This document shows positions 15,843 to 24,309 of a stretch of DNA of 64,000 nt, one piece after another. Position 1 is the stretch's first letter. Every line of letters begins with the position of its first letter. Source of the DNA: G965220305 sp965220305. Its GTDB lineage: Bacteria > Chloroflexota > Dehalococcoidia > Lucifugimonadales > UBA3495. The notes below the pieces were generated by a model. That model saw only the letters and a list, made by a program, of their open reading frames with translations. It did no database searches and was not told where the DNA came from. A program made the position numbers and the translations under genes. The stretch covers positions 1,488,001 to 1,552,000 of the forward strand of contig OZ244817.1 in assembly GCA_965220305.1 (NCBI GenBank). Reading direction: 5' to 3'.

Positions 15843-17150
15843 CAGGGCTTGTGCAAAGTCGATTGACATAAGCAAAGCCTTCCCCACAGATAGGAACAGC
15901 TACCACCTATCTGATGGAGGAAGGCCATGACGGAGTATAGGTTCCCGGAGTTGGATGTCAACGCTGCCGAAGCGCTGGAACCGTCCGTCGCTTCGGTGTT
16001 CATGGTTGAGATGGGCAGCGTGTTCGATTTTCTGAGCCGTCTGGAAGACCGCCGCAATGCCCGGGGCCTGCGCTACAAACTGGTTCACATCCTGACCTTT
16101 GTGCTGCTGGCCAAACTGGCGGGCGAGGACCGGTTGAGCGGCATTGCGGAATGGGTGTGGCACCGGAAGGAAGCACTGGCCCGGGCATTGGGCTTGGAGC
16201 GTCCCCAGGCTCCTCACCGCACCACCTACAGCCGGATATTGGGAGAAACCCTGGATGTTGCCGAGTTGGAAGAGGCGGCGGGCCGGTTCTTCAGCGCCAG
16301 CCTGACAGAGGGACAACTGGTTCAGGTGGTCATAGACGGCAAGACCCTTCGCGGCAGCATACCTGCCGGAGATAGCCGGGGGGTGCATCTGATGGCGGCC
16401 TATCTGCCTGGTGAAGGAGTGGTGCTGGCCCAGGTGGAAGTGGACGGCAAGGAAAACGAAATCAAGGCGGCGCCGCGCCTGCTGGAGGCCATAGACCTGC
16501 GGGGCAAGGTGGTCAGCGGCGACGCCATGCTGGCCCAGCGTCAACTGTCGGCGCAAATCGTGGAGTCCGGAGGAGAATACCTCTGGACCGTCAAACAGAA
16601 CCAGCCCCAACTGCGCGACGACATCGCCGCCTTCTTCCAAGACGGACCGGCGGTGGGGGCCGGGGCCGGAGAATCCGGCTCAGCCGCCATGTTGGACAAG
16701 GGGCATGGACGCATCGAACGGCGGGTGCTGACCGCCAGCGACGGCTTGGAGCACTATCTGGACTGGCCCGGGGCACGGCAGGTCTTCCGGCTGGAGCGGC
16801 GCTTCGAATATGTTAAAACGGGCAGGGTGTCCTGGGAGACCTGCTACGGGATAACCAGCCTGGGGCCGGAACAGGCCACGCCGCAGCGTCTTCTGGAAAT
16901 TGCGCGGACCCACTGGAACATCGAAAACGGACTGCACTACCGCCGGGATGAGACACTGCGGGAGGACTGGTGTCATTTGAGGCTGGGGCACGCTCAACGC
17001 ATGATGGCGGCAATCAACAACCTGGTCTTGGGGCTGTTGTTGCGGCGCGGAGTCAGCAACGTCCCCCAGCAGCGCCGCCGGTATGCTGCCCGATGGATCG
17101 AGGCCCTGAAACTCATAACAACAATCTAATCAGACTTTGCACAAGCCCTG
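15843..17150 (+). mobile_element. ISAs1-family insertion sequence
   Basis: The element is bounded by a perfect 18-base inverted repeat CAGGGCTTGTGCAAAGTC (15843-15860 and its complement 17133-17150). One transposase gene fills the interior. The flanks show no obvious direct duplication of the length expected for this family (about 8-10 bases), so the insertion may be old or rearranged. It sits between the rplU promoter and the cobalamin riboswitch. Confidence 0.88.
15927..17129 (+). CDS. ISAs1-family transposase
   Basis: A 400-residue DDE transposase. The N-terminal part has LEDRRNARGLRYKLVHILTF and the characteristic catalytic-domain start VIDGKTLRGS with its acidic residue; VVSGDAMLAQRQLSAQIVESGGEYLWTVKQNQ holds the second Asp, and a C-terminal HWNIENGLHYRRDETLREDW holds the Glu. 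The family normally runs 370-400 residues, so it appears full length and probably active. Starts at ATG 15927 after TGATGGAGGAAGG. Confidence 0.92.
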   Translation: MTEYRFPELDVNAAEALEPSVASVFMVEMGSVFDFLSRLEDRRNARGLRYKLVHILTFVLLAKLAGEDRLSGIAEWVWHRKEALARALGLERPQAPHRTTYSRILGETLDVAELEEAAGRFFSASLTEGQLVQVVIDGKTLRGSIPAGDSRGVHLMAAYLPGEGVVLAQVEVDGKENEIKAAPRLLEAIDLRGKVVSGDAMLAQRQLSAQIVESGGEYLWTVKQNQPQLRDDIAAFFQDGPAVGAGAGESGSAAMLDKGHGRIERRVLTASDGLEHYLDWPGARQVFRLERRFEYVKTGRVSWETCYGITSLGPEQATPQRLLEIARTHWNIENGLHYRRDETLREDWCHLRLGHAQRMMAAINNLVLGLLLRRGVSNVPQQRRRYAARWIEALKLITTI

Positions 17151-17384
17151 CGAGCAACGGGACGATTGCAAAGTTGTTCGATTCGCGCCGTCCGCTCGGT
17201 TATGGCAGGACTCCAAGGTTGAAACTGTGGATTCCCGCTTTCGCGGGAAAGACGGGTTGGCGGCGGCGGCCTGCCCGCCAGGACAAAAATCGCCTCTACC
17301 TGGAGAATCGAAAGACCCTGGCCCGGCAGCACGTAGCCTTGACCAATGGGGCGCCAGGTGTTAGCCTGAGGCTGGAAACAGAAT
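17151..17384. other. Gap between insertion element and riboswitch
   Basis: No gene is seen. It contains a family A palindrome at 17227-17255 and the recurring GAGAATCGAAAGACCCTGG motif near 17303-17321. Confidence 0.6.
17227..17255. repeat. Dispersed palindrome, family A (copy 3)
   Basis: ATTCCCGCTTTCGCGGGAA core after GTGG, with GACGGG following; the last base of the palindrome differs from the other copies. Confidence 0.7.
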
Positions 17385-17555
17385 AGCGCGCGGTGCCCCA
17401 ATGTTGGGGAGAATAGGGAATCCGGTGCAACTCCGGAACGGGCCCGCCACTGTAACAGGGTAATCTTCCGACAGGCCTCGGCGCAGCCACTGCCTCGACG
17501 GGCGGGAAGGCGTCGGAAGGTGGAGACCCTCCAGTCAGGAGACCTGCCGCGCTGG
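17385..17555 (+). promoter_or_regulatory. Cobalamin riboswitch
   Basis: The region has the conserved blocks of a B12 riboswitch: GGTGCCCC at the 5' side, GGGAATCCGGTGCAACTCC, then GGGCCCGCCACTGTAA, an AGCCACTG block, GGGAAGG, and the 3' AGTCAGGAGACCTGCC. The outer AGCGCG and CCGCGCT pair. A terminator hairpin follows at 17600 and bluB starts at 17678, so adenosylcobalamin binding is expected to stop transcription into bluB. Confidence 0.93.
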
Positions 17556-17599
17556 TTAGACCGCTTCGTGGATCAAGCGGCCAGAAGAGCTTGGCTTCG

Positions 17600-17631
17600 G
17601 CCCCCGGTCCTGCGAGACGGGGGCTTTTGTT
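17600..17631 (+). terminator. Riboswitch-controlled terminator before bluB
   Basis: Stem GCCCCCG / CGGGGGC (17600-17606 with 17618-17624), 11-base loop, then TTTTGTT. It lies between the riboswitch and the bluB start, where a transcription-attenuation terminator is expected. Confidence 0.8.
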
Positions 17632-17677
17632 ATACCTGGTGCCGGGTCGCCCTACACTGTCACGGGAGCGTAGCAAT

Positions 17678-18436
17678 ATGACCTACATGCCCGCCCAGCC
17701 CCAACTGCCACCAGCCATTGACGCCTTCTCCCAGGAGGAGCGCCAAGGGGTTTACCGCGCCGTCCAGACCCGGCGCGACGTGCGCCATTTCCGCAGCGAC
17801 CCGATACCCGACGATGCCCTGGCCAGAGTAATCCGCGCGGCGCATCATGGGCCTTCGGTGGGTTTCATGCAACCGTGGGACTTCATCCTGATTGGCGACT
17901 TGGAAAAGCGGGAACAGGTGAAGGACCTTTTCGAGCGCGAGCGGCTGGCCGCTTCCTCCTTCTTCGACGAGCCCCGGCGTTCCCATTACCTCTCCCTGAA
18001 GCTGGAGGGGATTTTGGAGGCCCCCATCAACCTCTGCGTCACCTGCGACCCCACCCGGGGCGAGGTGGTCCTGGGCCGCAACTCGATGCCGGAGACCGAC
18101 GTTTACTCCACCTGCTGCGCGGTGCAGAACCTTTGGCTGGCCGCCCGCAGCGAGGGTATCGGCGTCGGCTGGGTCAGTATCCTGAAGCTGCCCCAATTGC
18201 GGCGCATCCTGGGAATTCCCCACCACATAATTCCGGTGGCCTACCTGTGCCTGGGCTACCCGACCCACTACCTGGACCGGCCCCTGCTGGAGATGGTCGG
18301 CTGGCGGCCCCGCTTGCCCTTGGAACAACTGCTGCACTTTGACGGCTGGGAGGAGACCGGTTCCCCGCAAGAGCAGTGGCAGGGCTTCCAGGAGGCGGTC
18401 CAGTCCGACGCCTCGGCCATTCCTGAGAAGAATTAG
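17678..18436 (+). CDS. bluB: 5,6-dimethylbenzimidazole synthase
   Basis: A 252-residue flavin-destructase BluB, which cleaves FMN to the lower ligand of vitamin B12. The nitroreductase-like fold starts QTRRDVRHFRSDPIPDDAL; HHGPSVGFMQPWDFILI and the later NLCVTCDPTRGEVVLGRN, CCAVQNLWLAARSEGIGVGW are BluB features that separate it from ordinary nitroreductases. A longer open frame from 17591 would begin in the terminator; ATG 17678 is preferred because GGGAG lies upstream of it. Transcription should be under the B12 riboswitch at 17385. No other cobalamin genes are in the window. Confidence 0.92.
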   Translation: MTYMPAQPQLPPAIDAFSQEERQGVYRAVQTRRDVRHFRSDPIPDDALARVIRAAHHGPSVGFMQPWDFILIGDLEKREQVKDLFERERLAASSFFDEPRRSHYLSLKLEGILEAPINLCVTCDPTRGEVVLGRNSMPETDVYSTCCAVQNLWLAARSEGIGVGWVSILKLPQLRRILGIPHHIIPVAYLCLGYPTHYLDRPLLEMVGWRPRLPLEQLLHFDGWEETGSPQEQWQGFQEAVQSDASAIPEKN

Positions 18437-18760
18437 CCGGAATGACGGGGAGGACGCCTGCCCGTTAGGATGCAATTGACTCTACCTGGACCATCAAAAG
18501 CAACTGGCTTGAAAGTCAAGAGGAAAAGTCATGGGCGGGTTGCGCCAAGACCCTATCGTCCGCATTCGGAAATCCCCCCAGCCCCCCTTTACAAAGGGAG
18601 ATTAAGGGGGATTTCCACCCCTACCAATGTGGCGGCTTGGGTCTCCATTTGACCCGACAGCAATAATCAAAAGGCCCTGGGCTTACCCGTTCCCGCTATT
18701 CGAGACGCCGCCGGCCTGTGCTAGAATAGCGCCAGTTTTGGTTCCGGGAGGGCACGTCCC
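18437..18760. other. Intergenic gap with repeats and a possible promoter
   Basis: No gene is supported. Around 18480-18500 a variant of the TCTACCTGGA...ATCAAAAG motif occurs; at 18568-18620 lies a palindrome-like segment (GGAAATCCCCCC ... GGGGGATTTCC), and at 18720-18727 an extended -10 (TGCTAGAAT) that could serve the next operon. Confidence 0.6.
18568..18620. repeat. Dispersed repeat, family C (copy 1)
   Basis: CGGAAATCCCCCCAG ... GGGGGATTTCCACC encloses AAAGGGAG and TTAAGGGGG. A related copy is at 51635-51712. Such GGAAATCCCCC repeats are common in unrelated bacterial genomes. Confidence 0.65.
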
Positions 18761-19183
18761 ATGACCCAACAAGGGGTAACCCAGACCATCGACCGTTACC
18801 GCAAGCAGAGCGTCCGCCTGCTGGATAGCGCCTTCAGCGAAATGCGCAAGGGCCGTTGGAACCAGTCGGAGGAGTTGGTCTGGGGTAGTCTGACCCTGGC
18901 GGTGAAGGCCGTGGCCCTGAGCCGGGGCCGCACCCTGGACGGGCCCCAGGAGGTCCAGGACTTCGCCCACGAGTTGGGCCAGGAGCGCCGGGACCGCCGG
19001 ATACGCGAGGCTTTCAAGCAACTGTCCTCCTTCTCCGACCTGATAGACCGGGTACGGGAGTCCCGCTCCCGCATCGACTACCTCTTCATCGCCCTGGACG
19101 ACGTGGGCGAAGCGGTGGAACACCTGTGGCAGATGGTGCCCCGGGAGGGCGAGACCAGTTGGGAAGACGACGATGCCCAGTAG
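18761..19183 (+). CDS. PaREP1-like / HEPN-type protein
   Basis: A 140-residue, mostly helical protein: TQTIDRYRKQSVRLLDSAFSEM, then RWNQSEELVWGSLTLAVKAVAL and ELGQERRDRRIREAFKQLSSF. The helix with E...WGSLTLAVKAVAL matches the PaREP1 (archaeal repeat) / HEPN-like family; a paralogue is at 63105-63455. The overlap of its stop with the mtaB start (11 bases) shows translational coupling. HEPN-fold proteins are often RNA-related, but the catalytic R-x4-H motif is absent, so a nuclease role is not claimed. Confidence 0.7.
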   Translation: MTQQGVTQTIDRYRKQSVRLLDSAFSEMRKGRWNQSEELVWGSLTLAVKAVALSRGRTLDGPQEVQDFAHELGQERRDRRIREAFKQLSSFSDLIDRVRESRSRIDYLFIALDDVGEAVEHLWQMVPREGETSWEDDDAQ

Positions 19184-20483
19184 CCGCCCGCGCACCGTGG
19201 CCATCCATACCCACGGGTGCAAGCTGAACCAGGCCGACAGCGCTTCCCTGGCCCGCCAATTTGCCGCCGCCGGCTACGCGGTGGTCGATTCTCCCCGGGA
19301 CGCCGATGTCTTTGTCCTCAACACCTGCACCGTGACGGCCAACGCCGACGCCAAGGCCCGCCAGGCCCTGCGGGCGGCCCGCCGGGCCAACCCCCAGGCC
19401 CTGATTGTAGCTACCGGCTGCTATCCCCAGCGCAGCCGGGACGAATTGTCCCGGGTTGAGGCCGTTTCCCTGGTGGTGGACAATACCGAAAAATCCCAGT
19501 TGGTGCCCCTGGTTACCGGGAGGCTTGACGGCGCCGGCAACGGCAGCCAGGCCCCGCGCCAGGAGACTTTAGGGGGGGTTGCGCCAGTCCCCCGGGGCCG
19601 CAGCCGGGCCATGATGAAGATTCAGGAAGGCTGCAACCAGGTATGCGCCTACTGCATCGTGCCCAAAGTGCGGGGGCGGGAGCGCAGCATTCCGCCGGAA
19701 GTGCTGGTCCGCCAGGTCAGTGAGCGGGTGTCCGAAGGCTACCTGGAAGTAACCCTCACCGGCACCCAACTGGGCTCCTACGGCTTCGACATTCCCGGCG
19801 CGGGGCTGACCGGTCTGTTGCGGACCATCCTGGAAGACACCGATGTTCCCCGGCTGCGGGTTTCCTCGCTGCAACCCCAGGAAATAGGGCCGGAATTGCT
19901 GGAACTGTGGCAAGACCATCGCCTTTGCCCCCACTTCCATGTTCCCCTGCAGAGCGGCAGCGACCAGACGTTGCGGGCTATGCGGCGTCGTTACGATATT
20001 GCCCGCTTTTCCGCGACCGTTGCGGCTATCCGACGCGCCCATCCCGACGCCGGTATTACGGCGGATGTGATAGTCGGCTTCCCCGGGGAGACGGAGAGGG
20101 ACTTCCAGGACAGCTACGACTTCGTCCGGTCGGTGGAGTTCAGCGACCTGCACGTTTTCCCCTTCTCGGCCCGCCCCGGCACCAGCGCCGCCCACCTGCC
20201 CGACGATGTGCCGCCCGCCGAGAAGAAGCGGCGGGTAGCCGAAATGATGTCCCTGGCCGAAGGGGGATTCCGCGGCTTCCGCCGCCGCCTGCTGGGCCAG
20301 GAGCGCCCGGTACTCTGGGAGTCGAAGCGGAAAGACGGCGGCGTCTGGGTCTGGAGCGGCCTGACCGACAACTACGTCCGCGTTTACACCCGGTCCCCCC
20401 AGGACCTGCACAACACCATTACCCCGGCCCGGCTGGCCCGGCTGGACGACGCTGGCGTGTACGCCGAGGCAATAGCCGGCTAG
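19173..20483 (+). CDS. mtaB: tRNA (N6-threonylcarbamoyladenosine37) methylthiotransferase
   Basis: A 436-residue MiaB-family radical SAM methylthiotransferase of the MtaB branch (HTHGCKLNQADS near the start, Cys16). Auxiliary-cluster cysteines are Cys16, Cys52 (NTCTVT) and Cys83 (TGCYPQ); the radical SAM cysteines are 154, 158 and 161 (CNQVCAYC). A TRAM-like C-terminus ends the protein. It modifies t6A37 to ms2t6A37 in tRNAs reading ANN codons. Start ATG 19173 overlaps the preceding gene. Confidence 0.93.
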   Translation: MPSSRPRTVAIHTHGCKLNQADSASLARQFAAAGYAVVDSPRDADVFVLNTCTVTANADAKARQALRAARRANPQALIVATGCYPQRSRDELSRVEAVSLVVDNTEKSQLVPLVTGRLDGAGNGSQAPRQETLGGVAPVPRGRSRAMMKIQEGCNQVCAYCIVPKVRGRERSIPPEVLVRQVSERVSEGYLEVTLTGTQLGSYGFDIPGAGLTGLLRTILEDTDVPRLRVSSLQPQEIGPELLELWQDHRLCPHFHVPLQSGSDQTLRAMRRRYDIARFSATVAAIRRAHPDAGITADVIVGFPGETERDFQDSYDFVRSVEFSDLHVFPFSARPGTSAAHLPDDVPPAEKKRRVAEMMSLAEGGFRGFRRRLLGQERPVLWESKRKDGGVWVWSGLTDNYVRVYTRSPQDLHNTITPARLARLDDAGVYAEAIAG

Positions 20484-20640
20484 TCCACCTTCCCAACAGG
20501 CGGCGGGTCTCGCCAGCGCCGCCAGGCCCCCAACAACCTCGGCGGCCAGTTGCTTCCAATAAAAATGACGGCCTCGGCGCTATGCCGGGGCCGTCGATTA
20601 TTCCCTGGTACCCAGGTAGGGGATTTATGGTGAACAGAAC

Positions 20641-21471
20641 TCAGAAATCCACCGGGCGCAGATAGGTGGTATCGGCCCGGCGTTCCAGGTAACCCGCTTT
20701 GGTATCGTGGCCGTGGGAGAAAACCAGCAGCCAACCCTGGCGCTCGGCGTCGGCCAGGACCTCCCGCTTCTGCTCGAAGGTGCCCTGGGGAGAATGGTCA
20801 AAGGCCGAGATAACCGCCAGGTTCAGATGATGGGGAGTGGGGACCAGATCACCCAAATACACAACCCGCTCACCGCCGTGATTGAACATCACCATCTGGT
20901 GCCCTTCCGCGTGGCCGTCCGTCACTATGACATTCAGGCCGGGAAAAATCTCGCTGTCCCCATCCAGTATTTCCAATTGCCCCCGGTCGGCAACGGGTAG
21001 AAAGGTCTCCATGCGATGGTGGCCGAAGCACCGCTCGTTGGGAGCGCAGGCATCCTCCCAGCAGGTCCGCTGCACGTAGTAGTGGGCCTTGGGGAAGGTG
21101 GGCACCACATTGCCGGACCGGTCCAGCCTGGTGCAGCCGCCACTGTGGTCAAAATGAAGATGAGATAAAATTACTGCGTGAATATCCTTGGGGGTCAGCC
21201 CAGCGCCCTTGAGACCCTTGGGCAATCGGCTGGGAACCAGTCCCATGGCCTCCTTGTCCTTCTCGTCGGCGATTGAACCAACTCCCGTGTCCACCAGGAC
21301 GTTCTTGCCCGCCACCTGGAGCAGCAGGCAGTTCAAACCCAATGTTATGCGGTTCTTCCGATCTGTCACCACGGTATTTTCCCAAGCCACCTTGGGTACC
21401 TGCCCAAATACAGATCCCCCATCCAGCTTCACCACCCCATCACTCAGTATTTTGACAGTCGTTGACATCAT
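20641..21471 (-). CDS. MBL-fold metallo-hydrolase
   Basis: A 276-residue metallo-beta-lactamase-fold enzyme. VILSHLHFDHSGG provides the HxHxDH zinc motif; VTDGHAEGHQMVM, VVYLGDLVPT and FSHGHDTKAGYL give later metal and active-site positions. Family members include lactonases and quorum-quenching or glyoxalase II-like hydrolases; here the class is closest to the AiiA/organophosphorus type, but the substrate is unknown. The longest open frame starts at 21675; the double ATG at 21471/21468 is preferred because the extra N-terminus is unrelated. GGAGG is 14 bases upstream, so the exact start is uncertain. Confidence 0.85.
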   Translation of the reverse strand: MMSTTVKILSDGVVKLDGGSVFGQVPKVAWENTVVTDRKNRITLGLNCLLLQVAGKNVLVDTGVGSIADEKDKEAMGLVPSRLPKGLKGAGLTPKDIHAVILSHLHFDHSGGCTRLDRSGNVVPTFPKAHYYVQRTCWEDACAPNERCFGHHRMETFLPVADRGQLEILDGDSEIFPGLNVIVTDGHAEGHQMVMFNHGGERVVYLGDLVPTPHHLNLAVISAFDHSPQGTFEQKREVLADAERQGWLLVFSHGHDTKAGYLERRADTTYLRPVDF

Positions 21472-22183
21472 GAAGCTACCCGACACCTCCAAAAATCGTT
21501 CAAATCCGGTCTCCGCATTAGCTGTCTTTGATAGAACTTTTAAATAAAATGGAAATACCGAAAAATGAGTTTCAGGGTTACGAAATTTGTCAACCTTGAC
21601 CCGGGTGTTGCCAGTATGCGGAGAGCATAAAGCTACTTTCTTGCGCCGCCCTGCGGTCCGCTCCGGTTCTCTCAAAAGCCATCACCCCCTTGCAACGTCA
21701 AAGTACGGGCCGGAGTAAAGTCCCATTGCCGGGACGCCTCCCGCCGGGGTACACCCCGTGGGGTCTTGGGCACAGCCTTTCCGGTCCATCGGCCAATTCC
21801 AGACTTCCCCAGCTACTACAAGATACCCGATGGTGAGTTGGTAGTTGTCAAGGCATTATCCTATGTATTTTTTGAACATTTTTCAAAATATCGGACACTC
21901 CAGCGCCCCGGTAGACCGGAGCCTCGGGGTCAAGGGTGGAACACAAGAGGGCCTTTAGCGCGGTACAGCCGTGGATTCCGGCCTGCACCGCATTGACAGG
22001 GCCCCCACTCAGGACTGGTCATTCGGGCGAGGCAACTTCACCCAACGTCCTGCTCGGGGCGGGAGCTAAATTAGCCGGGCGGCCCACACCCTTATTCTGG
22101 TATTCTGGCCCAAGGCGCGAAAGACGGCTCGCTTGCCTGCTGGGGATGCCCGGAGCGCGTTAAAGGAATGAGGTGGGCCAGCA
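21472..22183. other. Long intergenic stretch without a gene
   Basis: About 700 bases with no convincing coding sequence. A minus-strand promoter-like pair (TTGACA at 21588-21593 with ACTCAT 17 bases on) could drive the MBL gene. An AT-rich patch lies at about 21840-21900. I see no RNA gene. Confidence 0.55.
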
Positions 22184-22987
22184 ATGGATGTGTTGAAGAA
22201 GCGGGTATACGAGATTATGGAGGTGGCGGGCCCCGACGACCGGGCCAGCCGCGCCTTCGACATCTTCCTCATTACATTGATTTTCGTCAACGCCGTGGCC
22301 CTAATTGTCGGCACCGTCGAGCACATTCACCAACAGGCTTCCGTGGTCTTCACCAGCATCGAGAGGGTCTCGGTGGGCATCTTCACCGTGGAGTACCTGC
22401 TGCGGGTCTGGTGCTGCACCGCCGATCCCCGCTACTCCCACCCGGTGACGGGACGCCTGAAGTACATGGTTTCCTTCCTGGCCATCGTCGACCTGCTGGC
22501 CTTTCTGCCCTTCTACTTCGTGCCCCTGGTCAACCTGCACGGGCTGGACCTGCGCTTCCTCCGGGCCATTCGCCTGCTGGCCCGAATTGCCCGTCTGGGC
22601 CGCTATTCCTCGGGAGTACGCACCTTGGGGAGAGTCATCCAGGACAAGCAGAGCGAGTTGGCCACGGTGATTCTGGTCCTATCGGTGCTGCTGGTGATGG
22701 CGTCCTCAATGATGTACTTTGCCGAAAAGGATGCCCAGCCCGATAAGTTCGCCAACATACCCCAGGCCATGTGGTGGAGCATCATTACCCTGACCACTGT
22801 TGGGTACGGCGACGTGTTCCCCACAACAGTGGAAGGCCGGATAGTGGCCGGAGTGATTGCGATAATGGGGATTGGACTGTTCGCCCTGCCGGCGGGCATC
22901 CTGGGATCGGGATTTCTGGAGGAGATTCAAAGGCGGAATGCCGGACTCAGGATTTGCCCCCACTGCGGCGAGGAAATCCACGAGTAG
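22184..22987 (+). CDS. Voltage-gated-type potassium channel with C-terminal zinc-ribbon
   Basis: A 267-residue ion channel subunit. Six hydrophobic segments are seen, with the S4-like arginine ladder at 124-140 (RFLRAIRLLARIARLGR) and the selectivity filter TVGYGD at 205-210 in WWSIITLTTVGYGDVFPTT. The last 10 residues form CPHCGEE, half of a zinc ribbon. Kv-like six-helix channels normally tetramerise; the cytoplasmic zinc motif may bind a metal between subunits. ATG 22184 is used. It stands alone. Confidence 0.9.
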   Translation: MDVLKKRVYEIMEVAGPDDRASRAFDIFLITLIFVNAVALIVGTVEHIHQQASVVFTSIERVSVGIFTVEYLLRVWCCTADPRYSHPVTGRLKYMVSFLAIVDLLAFLPFYFVPLVNLHGLDLRFLRAIRLLARIARLGRYSSGVRTLGRVIQDKQSELATVILVLSVLLVMASSMMYFAEKDAQPDKFANIPQAMWWSIITLTTVGYGDVFPTTVEGRIVAGVIAIMGIGLFALPAGILGSGFLEEIQRRNAGLRICPHCGEEIHE

Positions 22988-23050
22988 CCGGTAAAGGTCA
23001 TGGGACGAACGTTCATCCCTTCGATAAGCTCAGGCGGAAGGGGCGCCCTT

Positions 23051-23566
23051 CTATTCGCCACCGGGGATGTAGGGAATGAAGCCCTTCTCAAAGGCGATTT
23101 CCTGTATTTCCCGGGGCACGTACCGGGCATCTACGGGTAGACCATCCACCTCAATTATCCAGGCCAAAGGGTGTGTTTCCAGACGGCTGGGCAAACACCA
23201 GTCTAAATTCAATGGCCCCATGTCAAGGGCCTCACGAATCACATTGGACTTGGCCGACGCCGTGCTCTGGCCGACACCAAATCCTTTGCAAATCTCCGCA
23301 GCGCTCATGTGCGGTTCTTGACTTTTGTCAAATATGAAATTGGTTGACCCCAAGGCATACATGATGCAACAGGCCCAAACATCGACACGGCCTCTAACCA
23401 GGGGAGAGGAAAACTTTCGGCACAAAGCGGCGGTGGCTTGCCGCGCCAGTTGGCCGTATTCGTCGTTCAAGTATTCCCTGCAAAATTTATCGGTAAGAGC
23501 CACGATGGCGTCGAATTTGGCTTGCATCTCCTCGGGCACTCTTTCCGATTCACTGGAACTAGCCAT
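23051..23566 (-). CDS. DUF6398-like protein
   Basis: A 171-residue protein. Its core, LTDKFCREYLNDEYGQLARQ, then WACCIMYALGSTNFIFDKSQEPH and GFGVGQSTASAKSNVIREAL, resembles a helical domain followed by a helix-turn-helix-like segment, which I associate with the DUF6398 family. ATG 23566 gives MASSSESERVPEEM and is preferred over a longer frame. Its base composition is lower in GC than the neighbours. Possibly DNA-binding and recently acquired; not established. Confidence 0.65.
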   Translation of the reverse strand: MASSSESERVPEEMQAKFDAIVALTDKFCREYLNDEYGQLARQATAALCRKFSSPLVRGRVDVWACCIMYALGSTNFIFDKSQEPHMSAAEICKGFGVGQSTASAKSNVIREALDMGPLNLDWCLPSRLETHPLAWIIEVDGLPVDARYVPREIQEIAFEKGFIPYIPGGE

Positions 23567-23753
23567 ACTCTCTACTCCATTAGCACCTGTCCTACAACTC
23601 CCCATCGTCACTCCCGCGAAAGAACAGCCTGCCCCTAGCTTGAACAGGGGCTACCCTCGCGAAAGCGGGGGCGGGAGTCCAGTCTGCCGAGTAGTGGATT
23701 CCCGCGAAAGCGGGAATGACGGGAAATTCCCAACCCAATTTTCGGATAGACCC
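23567..23753. other. Gap with palindrome
   Basis: Contains the family A palindrome at 23695-23724 and a decayed second one at about 23654-23675 (CTCGCGAAAGCGGGGG). No gene. Confidence 0.6.
23695..23724. repeat. Dispersed palindrome, family A (copy 4)
   Basis: GGATTCCCGCGAAAGCGGGA followed by ATGACGGG, the family core with loop GAAAG. Confidence 0.75.
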
Positions 23754-24308
23754 TTAGTCCTGCCCCTGCAGCAGAATTCGCCTGACCTGGGGGGCCAGTT
23801 CCCGAGCGCGAGTCTCCAACCCCTCCGGCCCCACGTTGGTTATGGGGTGGGGACAGGTCAGGTAGGGGAACTCCGGGACACCCAACAGACGAGTGTAGGC
23901 CCGGGCGGTGGGCACGAAAACGTCGGTGATGATGGTGGCGGTGGGCAGCCCCTGCTGCTCCAGGGTTACTCCGTCGTGCAAACTGCCCGACGAGCAGCCC
24001 CCTCAATCGCCAACGCCGGCGATAACGAAGTCGGAATGCCGGTGCAACTCGGCCATCACCTCCGGCGTGGGCGGCAAGGATGCCGAGTGCTTCTGAATCC
24101 AGAAGATGTCGGCAAACTCGAACTCTTCGTTGAGAATCCGAGCGATGGCCCGCAGAATAACGTCGGAGTTGGCCTTGGAGTTGTCCAACAATCCCAACCG
24201 ACCGCCCCGCAGGTCAACCGGACGGGGGGACAGGTTGAATGCGGTCACCCCAGGGTCGTTTCCCGTGGGGTCCACCAACTGCACCCCGGAACTTTGCCTA
24301 CTGCTCAT
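23754..24308 (-). CDS. UGSC-family (seleno)protein with in-frame UGA
   Basis: One frame runs from ATG 24308 to TAA 23754 and is interrupted only by TGA at 24003-24005; reading it as selenocysteine gives 184 residues with Sec102. The sequence around it is AGVGD-U-GGCSSGSLHDGV, so Sec102 and Cys105 form a U-x-x-C redox-type motif followed by His-Asp, as I recall for the UGSC family of (seleno)proteins. Downstream residues continue smoothly (LEQQGLPTATIITDVF, EFPYLTCPHPITN). The mRNA just after the UGA can form a hairpin (see findings). The gene starts one base after the partner gene ends, so they are co-translated. No sel genes lie in the window. Alternative: a nonsense mutation. Confidence 0.75.
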
Positions 24309-24309
24309 G

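Noticed and set aside
15833..17160. Target duplication of the ISAs1-family element
   Set aside because: Flanking bases (CCCGGCGC on the left, CGAGCAAC on the right) do not match, so no duplication is claimed.
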